A stretch of DNA of 64,000 nucleotides from Linepithema humile. Its lineage: Eukaryota; Arthropoda; Insecta; Hymenoptera; Formicidae. Below, piece by piece: positions 24,123-39,100 of this stretch (within the stretch, counting starts at the first letter, position 1; each line of letters opens with the position of its first letter). Made by a program: the position numbers and the translations under genes. The notes under the pieces were generated by a model. That model saw only the letters and a list, made by a program, of their open reading frames with translations. It was not told the DNA's origin and did not search any database. The stretch lies in assembly GCF_040581485.1 (NCBI RefSeq), contig NC_090128.1, positions 12,586,001-12,650,000 of the forward strand, read 5' to 3'.

Positions 24123-27100
24123 CTATGAGCGCTGGCAAGGTATAGTCTGGGACGATAATGAAGGTGGCAGGGGCGCGTTCTCCTCGTGAATCATCACGAG
24201 CTTACTATATTTCAACATTCTTCTTTTCTGCTTGTCCTGTAAGCAAATGAAATAAATCAGCAGTAAAGCAGTAAAATATTTTGACGATTTTTAATCGATT
24301 TCACTTTCATTTTCTTCTGACCTGCGATTCTATCCAACTACCACTACTGCTTCCGCTGTCGCTTCCGCTTGATGTGATACCCTCTTCAAGGACAAGTCCC
24401 GTGCCGAAACCCTCCAGCTCCAGGTCCAGATATAGTTGTCTCAGCTGATCGTTCACCAGATGTGACTGGTTCAAGTTCTTCATCGCGTCCATGTCAGATT
24501 TCAGCACCTCGTTCAACGGCTTCGGATGCATCTGATACTTGTAGATCAGTTCCGGCGTCAGTTGAACGCCCTCCAGCCAGGGCGGGTCCTTTCTCCGCTT
24601 TCCTTGATGGCACTTGGCATGCTCCTGCGCATTTATTACGTTTTTATAATTTACTGCAGGAATGCGGAGACGATAGTGAAGAGGTTTAAGAATTCAAAAA
24701 CATACAAAAGATTGGGACGTCCCAGGAACGTCCTTTGGACATTGCGCTGTTTGATTCTCCACTTCGGAGGCCTCGCATGTTTTCTGATCCGGATTGCAAC
24801 TACTGTCGCTACTCTTGTATAAAAAGCTGCTGTAAAAGCTGGACGAGCTCGACTCGTCCCCGTTGTAGTCGGTCGGCCGACGGTGTTCCTTCATCGTTAC
24901 CGGAGTCAGGAGATCTATTACGCTTGAGCAGCCGCCGTCGCACGACGAAAAGAGCTCGCCCGGAGATAAAACCTGGCGGAAATTTATTTGCGAATGAATA
25001 ACATAACATTTCCGCTGTTTTCCACGATGAATAAAACTAAAGGCGATAAAGAATTAAAAAATAATTATTTATCGATCATTTTTTTACTTTTTTGGAGGAC
25101 TCGGACATGGCCATTATGCTGCCGGGTTCGGCTTTCACGCTGGTCGCCTGACTGGCCGGTCGTGACACAGCACGATCCGGACACTTGTCGTTGGACGGCT
25201 GCTGGTTCTCGCGCGCCGTTGCTGCTGGCACCTGCTCGGGTATTAAAAAGGGTCGATACATCATTGTAGGCGGCGACGGCGTGTTGATCATCGCCGGATA
25301 GATCACTCCGCCCATCGCTGTCGCGACGTAGGACACTGGAACAAATACTAAATTCTTTTATAACCCTCTATGCAAATTCTACTTTTTAATATTTAACCCT
25401 TTTATTCAGTTTCAGTTTTTTTTTTTTTAATTGCAACATTGATAGACTTTAAACAAATTTAAAAGCTTTCTCTTCTACATACAGAGTTATGAATAAGAGA
25501 AATTTATTTACAATTATTAGATGCTTACTGTAAGGATTCTGTTGCGTCGGCTGCGTCGACGGCGATGGGTTCAGCTTTTCTTGGGACGACATCGTCGTCG
25601 CGGACTCGTTGGGCTGCGATACCGACACATAATATGCTGGTATGACCGACGGGAACAAAGGGAATCTGGGTATAATCTCCGAATTGGCACTAAAATGTGC
25701 AAATATGCATTCAACAACAATCCATCTCTGCAGTTTGTCATATTTTTTTTACATTTTTCCTAATATTTTGTAGAATATTACGAATATATTCTACAAAATA
25801 TTCTATATTATTATTCTTGTGAGAAGGAGAAGAAGGTATCTTACTTGTGGGACGAAACGCAGGGTTGCGCAGGTGCGAAAAAGGGCACGGTGACCGACAG
25901 CGGCGGCCATAGATTAATATTCGGCCCCGTCTGCACCACGGTCGATTGATCGAGACTCATGCTAGTGACGGTGGTCGTGAGATTCGCTGGACCCGCTGTG
26001 CTTGTCCGCGAGATGTTATCGTGCTTCGATATCTATTTTCGCCACATTTAGACTTGTTGAAATTTTATTTCGATATTTTTGTAATGCATTTTCTAAATTA
26101 ATCAAATAAACTAAAGAAATAATATTTTCAAAGAGATTAAGTTTCTTTTTTTTTTTTTTTTTTTTTTTTTAGTTTTTGATAAAATTTGCCTCCGCCAGGC
26201 TATCTTGAAACTAAAAGCACACCTTGAAGCTGTCGCCTTCCCAGCTGTGACTGCCGCTTCTCTTGATTCCGTGACCCTGATTGACGTAATGAGTGCTCTG
26301 GTCTGTGCCGTTGGTCTTCTCCGTCTTGATCCGCGAGTCCTTCAGTTTGTCGCTGTTCTTGATGCTGCAGCGCAGCTCCCGGTGCTTCTGCATCATTAAT
26401 TTTTCCATGTCCTCGTTGTGACGGCTCAGAAGCGACTCCGTCAACGTAGGCTGCTTGAAGCTCTCTGTCGCGGTGGTGGTGTTGCTGTTGCTGGCGGTGT
26501 TAGAGACATCGCCGCGGCTAGCAGAGCTGGTCTGATTGTTGGAGCCGCTGCTCAGGTTCTCCGCACTACCGCTGCCGCTCGCACCGCTGCCGTTTACCGG
26601 CGACATGCACTTCCTCGCTAAAAAAAGTACGACAGATTCGATGTAAAATACAGTCAAAGAAAGAGTTTCTAATAAGATAATATAATTATTGAAGAATATA
26701 TTTAAACAAAAAATTTAGCATGCTCTTTTTTCCATACAGTTTGACAAACTTGTGATTCGAAGGCATTAGAGAATGCCAAAGGATCGCGCTTACCGCCTTC
26801 CTCGTTGCTGGAAATGACGTTCTCCTCGTCGCTGCCGTACATGGTGGCGACCGGCGGCTTGCTCTTGAAGAAGCGCTCGATGTTCGCGTTGTAGTTGAGC
26901 TGGTTGTAGCTCGGCGGTGTCTCCGTGGAGGACTTGCTGTCGTAGTACTCGTGATGGGGCGAGATCTCACCGAGCATCACGCTGTCGTGTTCCTGTAACA
27001 AGGGATTGCGTGATCCCTTCACAAGTATATTGTAGAAACTTAGAATGAGTTGTCACTTAGTGAATCGGTACGCATCTTAACGCCGGTTATCGTAGTCAGT

Positions 27101-30100
27101 AGTGTTTTTTTTTTTTTTTTTTTTTTGCATGAACGATGAGTGAGAGTGCATTGGCAGCCGTGGCGAAGATCAGTCCCGGTTAGAGAGACAGAAAATTTCG
27201 CTAGGAACTGAAGAAAACCCACGCCCCTTCTTTCTACACGTTAAACCATCTATATTACGACCGTTCATTTGCAAGCTCTTGCGAAGCAAGCTCTTGTGGG
27301 AAACGCGCTCCGTCTCCTGCGGATATACGCATTATTTACAGCGAAGAGATAGTTAATCGATCGATCGATCATGCGAGCACCTCTCACCGTCCGGATCACA
27401 ATATCCTTCGTCGTGTCGAAGTCTGAACTGTCATCGAAATAACGCCGGTGGCTTTCGATCCCTGTTTTTTTCTACTCCTTTCATCCGTTCTTTCCATATT
27501 CTAGCTTTCATTCCTTGATAATACTGTAAGTACGTGTCGATAATGACAAAAATAATAAGAGGTGAATGAATTAAAAATAATAAATAAAAGAGTGTATAAT
27601 GGAAATATATAAAGTGATGAGAAAATGTATTAATCTTAAAGTAAAAACTTTGATTCTTTTGAATAATGAAAAAAATATACAAAAATATTCGATAGCACCG
27701 AAATTTGAGGCTTAGTATATTTATCATCCACATATTCAATCTATTTCTCACCTTTTCTTCATATTCTCGTCCGCTTATTATCTTTCTTTGATTTCTTGGA
27801 AGTAAAACAGTTCAGAATAATTCCTCGATACTTTATAGCCGATACAAATTATTGAACAAACTGATTAAATGTTTCCGAAAATCGAAGTTTTATAAAAAAT
27901 TCTTTCAGAAAAAAATTTTTCACAAAGCTTTTATTTTAAGAAATATTCGACTTGTTGTTTAAAATGATCTCTCCTGCATACCAATGTCTATTTTACAAAA
28001 TATTTCAAACGTTTCTAACGTTATTAATTTAATAAAGCAGATAGATTTCGGAAGATTCTAACAAAAGCAGCAAAACATGATAATCGTATGATTATCACTT
28101 TTCATCTTCGAGGTCTCACAGAGGAGTTAGCATGTTAGCATTCCACACATGCTAATCGAAAGAATATCCCAAAATTCCAGAAAGGCACATAAAGTGATAC
28201 ACGACCGACGCATGTATTCGAATGTGGTCCGCTGCTTGCGTGTTAAATAATATCGAGGTGAAAAAGAGGAAAAGAAGAGGACTTACCGGACAAGCAGTGC
28301 CAATAAGGCAATTCGAAACTGACGCTTATCCTTCACCGGCCCTACACAATTTTCTCATTGCCCTCCATCCGCGTCTATGTGCAACAAAGCTTGGTAGAAA
28401 CTAGATTAAAAGTTTGCGCTAACTACTCGCTGCTGTTGCTCATCAGCATAGCAGCGTTTGATCAGTTAAGAAAGGAGCGGGTAATCGCGGCGGGGAATAT
28501 CTTTTAGTCGAACACCAGCCCTTCGTATATTTTGCATCTTCAATTCTACTCACCTTCGTCAACCCCTTTCGGCTTCACCAAACCCCCCTAAAAAAATTCC
28601 ATCACGCGAAGCGTGATTTCCAGAAGCAATAAGCATCTTACTGCAGATCGATACCTGTCTTCGATATCACGAACGTCCGAGATTTCATCTTGATCGAGCT
28701 TTGCGATATGATTGATTAATAAATTATATGAAAAATTGAAAAATTAAAAAAAAATAATATATAATTTATTCAAAAAATAATTTAGAGCAAAAAAATTATA
28801 TAACTTGTAGGAGATTCAATAATTTTGCAAAGTATAATTTTATCAAATTCAAAATTTTATCGCTTATTCAATGTAATTTCACTCGATCAAGGTAGTTCTC
28901 GAAGCTTTGCATGAACAATGTTATCGTTGGTAAAAACAATATAAAAATATTTGTTGACATATAAACTTTAATGCACGATTTTAAAAGTTATACGTATGTC
29001 AAATAAAAAATAGAAAAATAAATAATTTACTGAGAGTTGATACTTGACACTGCACGTGCAAATTGACTATAAATATTTATTTTAGAGATTCAATCTTTTC
29101 GAGCTATCGACGAAGGCATCGCTCAATGCATTTTAATCACTTACAGTAATATTCACAGTAACAACAATTGTAAGAGGAACAACAATCGAACGACGAGTGA
29201 AAATTTCTGGTTGCTTCGCGTGAAGACGCGTGTTACCATAGAGTCTTATTGATTAGCTCTCCTACAGCTGTTTAATTGAGCTTTCTAATTCTACCAATAC
29301 CATGCGTTCGTCGTACGGATCAGCAGAGAAAAAAGAACCGATTAAGAGCAAAATGGAATTACAGTGCGCGTTATTAGCGCAATATCTTTTTTCTTTTTCT
29401 CACATAAGAAGCTTTCTTTTTTCTCATTTGTCCATATCGCTACGATTACATTTTCGGTCGTTTTTGCTTTCGAGCGGAAAAGAGAGAACATGTTCCCCGG
29501 CAATGTGTGTGTCAAAAATATCAATAATTCTCCTCATGATGCAGAATCGTGCAATTTTGTATTACAGAAAAGGAAATGTCCGACATCAAAAATGCCGTGA
29601 AGATTCGAAAACCCAAATAACATAAAAGTCCGAAAAACAGAATCTCAGCAAGAGCAACTTCTTTCTCAAACATCTGAAAAGTAATGATAATCCACCTAGA
29701 AATAGAAGTGCTTTCATTTTCTTTATCCATTAACGAGCTTTAGGAGCGCAATTCTTTTTTCTTTTTGCCATTATCGCGCGTGTCCTCGATTCGGCGAAAG
29801 CAAAAATGAATTACCGGAGAAAATATATCGTGCACCGACGAGAAATAAGATTAGGCGACTATAAGTCACATATATGCACGTCACATATATCATCCACGTC
29901 GCAAGTAGAAACGTGGTCGACTTGCATTATTATATACAAGTATAAGTATCTACTATACAAAGAGATATACTAGCTTTACGTAGCATACCAGAATGGAGCG
30001 CATCATAAGCGGTAATTAGCGTTACAGTGTATCTCGGCGATACTAAAACGTAGCTTATAATAGTCACCGAAAAGCTCTTGAGCTCGTCCGCCGCGACCAG

Positions 30101-33100
30101 TCCGTCCTTGCTGACGCCGGGCGCCTTCATCTCCTGCAGCAGACTTTCCATGAAGGACGCTAGATCCTTACATCGCTTTGACACATCGAGTTTCGTTATA
30201 TCTGACGTTCTTTGGATGCTCTGCGCACACGTACGATAGAAAAGAAAGAGAACAAGTTGGGGGATGATAAGTTCATTTTTACGCCACGCTCGCGATCAGA
30301 GATTTTTCTTTTTCTTTTTTTTTCTTTTTTAAATTCGTATATGTGATTGTTTTACAGGGATACATAAGTATGTATTACGAAGTCGTAATACTCAAGTGCG
30401 TCTTTTTCGTGCGACAGAATTCAGAAATAATATCAAAACGTGATAACAAAGGCACAGTCTCTTATTTTTTTTCTACAGGGAAGTACAAAAATAACGTAAG
30501 AGTAATATTTAAAAGGATGCGAAATATCGTGGGCACAAAGGTGGAGGGGGGGATCATACCTCGTCGAGAAGCGCACGTATCTCGCTCTGAATGATCTTGG
30601 CTTCCTTCAGCACTTCCTCGCTGATGCTGGCCGGGTAGCCGCATTCGGTGTTGCGCGGCACACGAAAGATGTCTGGGTCCATCGGTCCCTTGAGTACTCG
30701 GTGCTGACCTACGACAAACTCTAGTTTTTTCGTCCACGGATTGATAAAGGACGACCACTTGGTCTCGAGGATGACGTAGCCTCCGTTCTGCACGGCGAAC
30801 CTGTATGGCTTCGACCTGAAGGAGGAACCTTCGAGCCTGACCACCTGTTCAACGACATTTCGCAAGGAATTATATGTGAGCAATCTGCGACCGGTGACAC
30901 TTTCTTTCGCTCCTATCTCTCTCTATCTCTTTTCGTTAGAATCACGCACTCGCTCTCTCACACTCTCTCATTCTCTCTCTCTGTACCTCTTTTTCTCTCA
31001 TAAAAAGCACACGACCGAAACTTAAATTTCTTTTCTCTCTTTTTTTTTTTCAGTTTTTGTGGTTGGGCTCATGCTCACAGTCTCATAGATGTCTTTGATG
31101 AAGGGCAGATCCTCGGGATGGTAGAAGTCAAACAGCGAACGACCAACCATATCCTGTGGTAGATAGCCGGAGTATTGGACTACATCGGGATCGACATGGG
31201 ATAGGTGGCACGTCGCGGTGTGGCGGGTCGTGAATACCGAAGATATTATTGTTTCTTCTGGCGCTGCGGATAACGACAAGGTCGGGATCATTCTCTTTCG
31301 TCGCGGGGTCATCACCTTGGTAAGTGAGACTTCTTAGGTATATTACGATTAGACGCCGACAAACTGAGGCGGGGATGCGAGGAGAGAGAAATTCATCCCG
31401 ATTAATTAATTTATTTTGCTTTAACGAATGGAATAATTTTTCGTCACAAATGAAGTGAGCACCTCAGCGCAAATCTTTGCGTAAGTTACAGGCGAACCTC
31501 GGAATTTCATATCTTTCATGTTTCCTTTTTTCTTTGTACTCTTGCTTTTAACAAAAATTTGGCCAATTTCGCGAATGCTATTGAAAGCTTGAAATTTTCT
31601 TAATATCTAAGAATAATAACGCAATATACTATTAAATACTTGCTGATGAAAATCGAAATTTCGTAGAATACAATGCCGCTGATAAGAAACGTCAGCAACG
31701 CTGCTAACAACACAAAGCCCACAGACTTGAATAAAAATGCAAGATCGTGTGATTCGCGTAAAACACTCGATGGCAAAAGACTTGCATAAAGAATGTTGTC
31801 GTAAATAAAAATGTTCTCATGCACACTGACAGAAAGCAAAGCGAACACCTTGCCGATGGCGAGTGCAATTTTGCTTGTAAGTACGAACATTCGTAATAGT
31901 GGTCTCCAAACTGCACGAAAAAACGGAAAATCGGTCGTAATGACAAGGAAACAGCACAACGACAATATATATATATGACAAAGATAATAAAAAAAAAAAA
32001 AAAACGGCATATCCACATATTGAGTCATGGCTTTGAAAAATTGGAAGTAAGTTACCTTCGTTTCAGACGTTTTCCATGGAAACCACCGATTCATTGCGAA
32101 TACGAGAGGTCGGACCAACGACAAGGCTCGATTAGCGAGCAACAATAGGATACCTCGAGAACGTATAAAAGAAAATAGCTGGATAAAATTAAAGAACAGA
32201 AATAATAAGTGAAAACGAAAATTCTCTTGCAATTTTTTCCTCGCACCATTTCACTATGCAAATTCCAGTCATTCCGTCAGAATGTTATTTCGAATTTTCC
32301 ACATTTTGCTCCAAGTGGTTATTATACAGAAAGGTACAATTAATTTTAACGAATCAGCAGAAAATGAAATTTACTAGCAAAGTAATTCGATTCCAAGCCA
32401 TTTCGGGGATCATCGCGCCGAGTCATTTAATCGCCGACCAATAATCAAGCCGACTGTTTGTTATTGTCGAGTCCTCTCGCCGGTGGGACCTCATCAAAGA
32501 CATTGGACTGTATTACCTTTGTATGCAGAATGGACGGGTTGAGCGGTCACCATGAGGAACATAGCTCGGTTGCTGGGCTGTTGCTCGGCCGTCGGATCCC
32601 GGAAGTCCCGGAACGACAGAGTCAAATGGAACGGCAGGTACAAGTTCGATCTCGCTTTCACGCATTCGTTCGGCACGTTACACCTGGTGAACCTTCGCAG
32701 ACCGCAGAACAGGCTCGCCCTTCTTCCGTTAATACCTGAAAAAAAAACAATAATCTGCTTAGCGCTCATCAAATCGCGATATAACATTTATAAATTATAA
32801 ATGTCAAAATCGTAATTAAATAAAAAAAATCAAAATTTATAACTTCTTGGCTTCAATAATAATACATAATAATTAAATATACAGCAAAACATACAGCGTT
32901 TAATAATCGCAATAAAAATAACCATAAGAACTCGATATGCAGAAATATTTGCTAAAAAATATTTCACGAACAAAGAACAGTTTCATAAGTTTCGCCTTCG
33001 TGATTCACCTTTGGATCGTTCTTCTTGCGGCGAAGCGATGCCGCTAATCTGATCGGCTAGAGTGATTTTATCCTTCAGATGCACGTAATCGACGAAGGAT

Positions 33101-36100
33101 CGGCCGATCCAGGCATCCTTGGCGTAACCGAGGGCAGTACATATCGATGGGGTGGTGTACAGCACGAGACCGTCGTGCATCGAAATCACCGCGCAAAATC
33201 CCTCCTACAGAGACACCCAGCAGATTAGAGACAACAACGATCAGCTGTGAGCTAACGTCAACGTTAACGTTAACGTCAAAGTCTCAACGTAAGCGACAAC
33301 ATGATATTCCTGGCTTTTTGCCATTCACGCGATAAAAATATACAAATGTTGAAAAATATAACTTCACACGATAAATCATTAAAATAAAATTTTAATCGCT
33401 AAAAAAAAGTGCTTTAAACATTCAAAAACTATCGCGATTAGAAAATTTATTTTGTCACGTTGTCACTGCGTTAAGGACTTCTCTCACAGCGACGCACACG
33501 ATTGCCAGTATTTTCACCATGCGTGAATTGTATTAATAAATTATCAATCGTGGAAGAGAAACATCAGTAGAAAGAGAGATACTGACAGTATCCGTGATTA
33601 TGCTAATTTAGTCGGACCTGCTGCACTTTGTAGCTTCTCTCTTTTCCTCCAAAGCGTGTCCCGAATATTTACTACCGGAAATTATACTAACAAGAAAGCA
33701 AAGCCAAACCGAATAAAAAGAGAGAGAAAAACACCTAAAGTACAGTTGCATCGAAAACAATTGTCTGTCTCATCGATCTCGTCAATATGGACATAATAAT
33801 AATTAATTAATTAAAGTGATTGTCAATACGTATATTGATCAAGTCAGTGAAATAATTAATTAAATTTTCTACTATTCACGGTTCAAAAATGTTAACGATT
33901 AAGTCTTAATCAACAGAAGCAAATAATTAATATCGTACTGATATTCTGAATTTATAATCTGGATTTAAAAATTATAAATTGGGAGAAATAATGTTTGATT
34001 AACGCGCTATTTCGAAACTGCTGATGATATTACGCTAATCAACCGGATCAACGTTTCGATGCAACGGCCTTTCAATCGCCCATTCAGTTAATTTTACCAA
34101 AGCCTCTAAAGCCTTTTTTAAAGCTTGTATTAGTCAAGTTTGATCCTCGCGATTTTTACTTTCTCGCGACAATACAATAAAGAAAAATCAAACGATGTCC
34201 AATCTCGCGGGGTGAAGCGTTTCGCCAATAGTTGTACGGAGATTCTCCTGCGATCAGCCAACTTTCTCCATACGTGAGAGAGTCGCTGAGAAATGTACAC
34301 CAAAGAAGATACACCGAAACAAAAAGGATACATTACGCGACGAATTATAGAAAATAAATTTCACAAAAAAAATAGAAAATATTTAGAAAACCCAGAATTT
34401 TTTCTCTCTCGGTGTACTTTAACCCCGCCGCAGGATCGCCACCATAATCCGCATAACTATGACGTCCAACGAGTTACAGGAAGCGACGGGTTATACGGGA
34501 AGACAGCCCTCCCCCGTTCTCGCATATGCCGCGAGAAGCTGTCTCTACGGTCCGTGATGCGAATCTGCCCCGAGAGATTCTCTGTCCCCGTTCCTTTTTT
34601 TTTTTTTTTAACTCTTTCGGCATGTCTCCCTCTACTACGCTTACTGACGTATACTAACATTGGCCTGAGACGTGGAATCGTCCAGAGGGATCGTCCGTGA
34701 AGCAAGTCCTGCTTCCGGATCTGCGACGGTGTCGCCGTTGTGCTCGCCGGGATCCGTTGCGTCCACCAATTCTACAGTGGCTACCTCTTCATTACGCCAA
34801 AAGAAATTCTCGCCGTTATGCGCTGATCTCCGGGTCATCTGCCCGAGTAGCTGATGGCTAGGGGATTATGAAGAAGGACGGGGGAGAGTGAGGAACGATG
34901 AAAGCCCAAGTGGCATGGTAAATGCATTAAATTATAAAAAATTTAGTTAACTATTTTTAACTTAGATCATACAATATTTCGTTCGCCCAGATGAAACCTG
35001 GAGTCAATAATCTGCAATTTTTTAGCAAAATAACAGAAAAAATACGATAAATGTACCAATACTGAAAAAAAAAGATTGTTGAAATAAAGAATAAAGTAAG
35101 ACATAATCATGTACAAAAGATACATTTTCTGTCTCTAATTATCTCTTTTAATAGAAATTATAGTCAGCTGAAGCAATAAAATTTGCGAATAGATCGTAGT
35201 GGAAATCGCAATAAAGCAAGCCCTGCCACGTGAGCAAGCGTAGGAGGTCGCGAGAAGGAAAAGGGTTCCCTTAGTCCAAAGTGATGCGGAAACGCGTAAC
35301 TGCGCGGTAACTCGTACTTCGCATAAAATCGCGTTACGCAAAGTTCAATTATTATCCGATGGTGCATTACGATCTTTACTGGCATTTCCTGGTGAAAGGC
35401 ATTCTCTTACGCTATTCTCGTAAACGCGTGGGACGTGCAGGCGTATCACAGGCGATACGACGACATTTAAGTGAAAGCGTTGCTAATGTTGTGTCAACAT
35501 ACCCCTTTCTCCGCTGAAATTATTTTTCAAAATATATATCTCTAACATTATTCCTGCAGATTCCTATCATACTATTCTTGCTCTATTCCATTAAAAATGG
35601 AATAAAAAGTCGGATTTTTGTAGAAAAATTTGATAAAAAATTATCACGCGTTGTGCAAGTTTCTTATTTTTCAAATTAAATTCTATACTACTGTAGTACA
35701 ATATACAAAATTCTCTATTATTCACTTTGTTAACGAAGAGCAACTATTATGGATGAAAAAGTGAAATAAACGTAAATGCTTACGCAAACAGAAAAGAATA
35801 GCAAACAGCACGAGGGAGGAGGATTTCGTAACGCCCGCTCCAATTAACGCTCATTGTCGGATTGTCATTAACTTGTTAAAAATACGGCACTCTTCAGCAA
35901 CGGCGAACGGATTACTCCAATTACGCGGATTTGATATCGTGTTTCACGAACAAAGACGGAAACAAAGATCAAATATCGAAGTTTTATAGATATCTATTTT
36001 GAAAAAACATCCGAGAAAAAAGGAATCCGCGTCGTAACGTAAGCCTCGTGTTCTAAACGTGATTAACAGTGTATTTGTTCGGCTTCGTTGCTTGTTTATC

Positions 36101-39100
36101 GATCCGTATTAGTTTCGCAATAATTTATATAACGCGTGTTAAAATCTGAACACGTTGCCATCCCTGGAAAAAAAAATGCCGCACGTGTACAATACTTGGA
36201 AATTTTTCAAATGAAAAAATATTTCACAGAAATTTATTAAATATTTCAAATTCTATAGCGCCTACTTATTTCTTGCTCGCTTTGTAATTTTTTATTTCAT
36301 TTCAATTATCGCGCGCCACGCACTGCAATTATAATTACTTTATATTAAAAACATAAATGGATCACGTTCTGCAAAAGTTAAAGAAAAATTAAAGGCGATC
36401 GACAAGCTCGATAAATCAACAGGTGTCTTAAATCCGTCGTTAATACCGTCGAAAAGATCGAAAGCTTCGTATAATCGACTGTTGGATGCTGAAGAGCGCG
36501 GACTGTTGGAAAATTATACACGAGCGAATCTCTCGCCCACACGTGTCACAGTTTCCTCCGATCAGACGACAATGAGGAAAACTTCCATTGTGTGCCGTCG
36601 AAGCAATTATTTTCAACGTGATATCGCAACCTGCATACTTGCGTTCACGAAAAAGTTTAATATGCATATTAAACTTTTTCGTGAACGCAAGTATGAAATA
36701 ATATGTAACACGCTAAATGCGTTCCGAAGCCACACGCTTTATACCAAATTTGAATTCCTTTTTTTTCTTTGACAATATAATCTTTCCGAATCGACAAGAT
36801 TAACTTGCCCGAAACTTGGAAAGCAATCGGATACTCAGTGAGATAAATCGCAGTATTTGCTGCTGGACTAAGGGATACCGTAAGGGAAGTAATTTCAGGC
36901 CGAAGCCTTAGATGGCAGGATAAATGAAACCTAAAGAGGTCGGGAAGAGTGCACAAAGCCAACTTATCGAAAAAACAAACAGAAATAGGATAAACTTTCG
37001 GATGTACGTATCGCAGGCATTTTCGTAGAACCTGGTTCAACAGATGGCAATAAATAAAATCTGTGCGAGTTGCCACAGCTTGCCATTGCTCATTTCGTTT
37101 AAAATATCAGCGGCCACCTAAGAACAATATTTTGTCTCGCGAAATTTCTCTCTTACTTCCTACGAGCGTGAAACTTCAAATCCACTTCACTGCGAGTGAA
37201 AATGACGCGCGTACGATCGGACGGAAGCCGCGGATTTATTTCGATCAATGGAAAAACAAAAAATGGACTCTTTATCTTAGATTATAACAATTTTTTCTTT
37301 AATTAGTAATAATTGTTACGATAAAAGGTCTATTATCTGCCTTATTCATGGTTCAATGGCAAAGTAAAAAAGAACTATTGTTTAAGCTACCTTAATGTAT
37401 TGAATTATGAAAACCGAGAATTTTTCACCCTGAATTAAGAGCGCAGACTCGCGCTCGTTTTTCTTAAAACCTTCGTATTTCGTATTTATTCTCGCGTGAA
37501 AGAAAAGCCGTGGGCAGTTCGCGTGCACTCGTTCCCGGCATTTTGCAGATCGTAACCAACCTGGTTTCTTTTCAAGTACGGTGTTCGCGGGCGCGACGAC
37601 GTTATAGGACACGGTTTTCGGCGCGCTCACCGCCTTCAGATCGGTTTCCGCCTCGACGGCATTAAGCGCCGACGTCGCCTTCGACTTCTTCTTCTTATGC
37701 TCCTTGTCTTTTCTGATCGGTTGCGGTAACGCTTCATTGCTATACGATATAAAAAATACACATAACACAAAATTATAAAATATCATAAGCAAGTTTTGAT
37801 TCCCAGATCTAGAAATTAATTTCAAAACTCACACTGCTTAGAAATAACGAAAATAATTTGTTCAACTTGGCCACATTTTGGCTAAAGATTTATTCTTTTT
37901 TTAAATTTATTTAAAATTGCTTTTATGTAAAATATATTAGAGTAATTTGTTTATTATGCTAATAATTCTATACTCTATATTTGAAATGCAATATAAATTA
38001 ATTAGAAAAGAATCGAGTGACATGTATCGCGTAAGAGATAATACTGTGCATTATACATAATTATAATCAAAACATAATATGATTGCATTCGCGTCGAATG
38101 ATAATGAATTATAATGATCACACTGGCATACTAACAACTTTCATACAGAATGAATCATAAGATTATCATCGCAGTTTAAAACTGTTAAAACATACGATCG
38201 CGGATACATATAGATCGAGAATGTCCGCGTGTCGTGCCATGTGACGACGGGCATTAATGTGGGAACTGTTCGCTGATAAGCGCGACACAGCCACAAACTC
38301 GCGCGCGTGTCTAAGAATAAACGCAAGGAAAATATTCCATTGAAAGAATGTGCAAACGCAGTAATTTTACAATCCATTGAAAATAATATTAACTCTGTTC
38401 ATCATCTTCTTCGACATCGTCTTCACGTCGCGATTGCAACATTCGCGCGGTGATGTCACTGACTTGAAGTTACATTAATAAATCGCGAGTAATTGTAATG
38501 AATTAATTGGAGCGAGCTCGCGCTAAACTTGGAGAAATCTATTCAATATCATTTAATGAATTGAACAAATTTATTATTTTACTCTATAAATAAACTGTGA
38601 GGAGGCATAGCGCAGAGCGTTTTACAATGTCACGTTGCAATTGCGAGTTTACTGATACACAGACGACGACTTTCTCCCAGAAAGCTCTCGTGAGAGCTAT
38701 TCCCTGACATAACAATCTAATACAAGGCGCGATCGGCGCATTACACAAGTGAGAGAAAGTCAGCGTTCACCTAACCATCGATTTTTCTCTGCAGAAGCTT
38801 TCACCGGAACACCTCTCGATCACGCTATTTACTTTTGTCACGCCGCGAAGTTGCATCATTCGCTTGAAACACGTACTTTTAATCTGAGCAACGTATCTAT
38901 GCGCCGCAAAGCTGTCAGATTTCCATTGAAAAGACGAGCGTACTACAATCCCGCAAATTTCTTTTACCCCTGAAACACAGCTGCGGAGGTCCCGACGAGT
39001 CACGGCGGTTCTAATATTAATAGTCACCGCTGAAATATTCAAACATTCTGTTGTATTAGCTTGTTACCCTATCCGTTATGTCATCAGACATTAGTTATAT

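Noticed and set aside
26140..26172. Poly-T runs (also near 13208, 27107, 44347 as poly-A)
   Set aside because: Simple homopolymers, common in AT-rich introns; no retroposed gene is attached.
33255..33280. TTAACG tandem, looked telomere-like
   Set aside because: Insect telomeric repeat is TTAGG; only a few units here, beside a period splice site.
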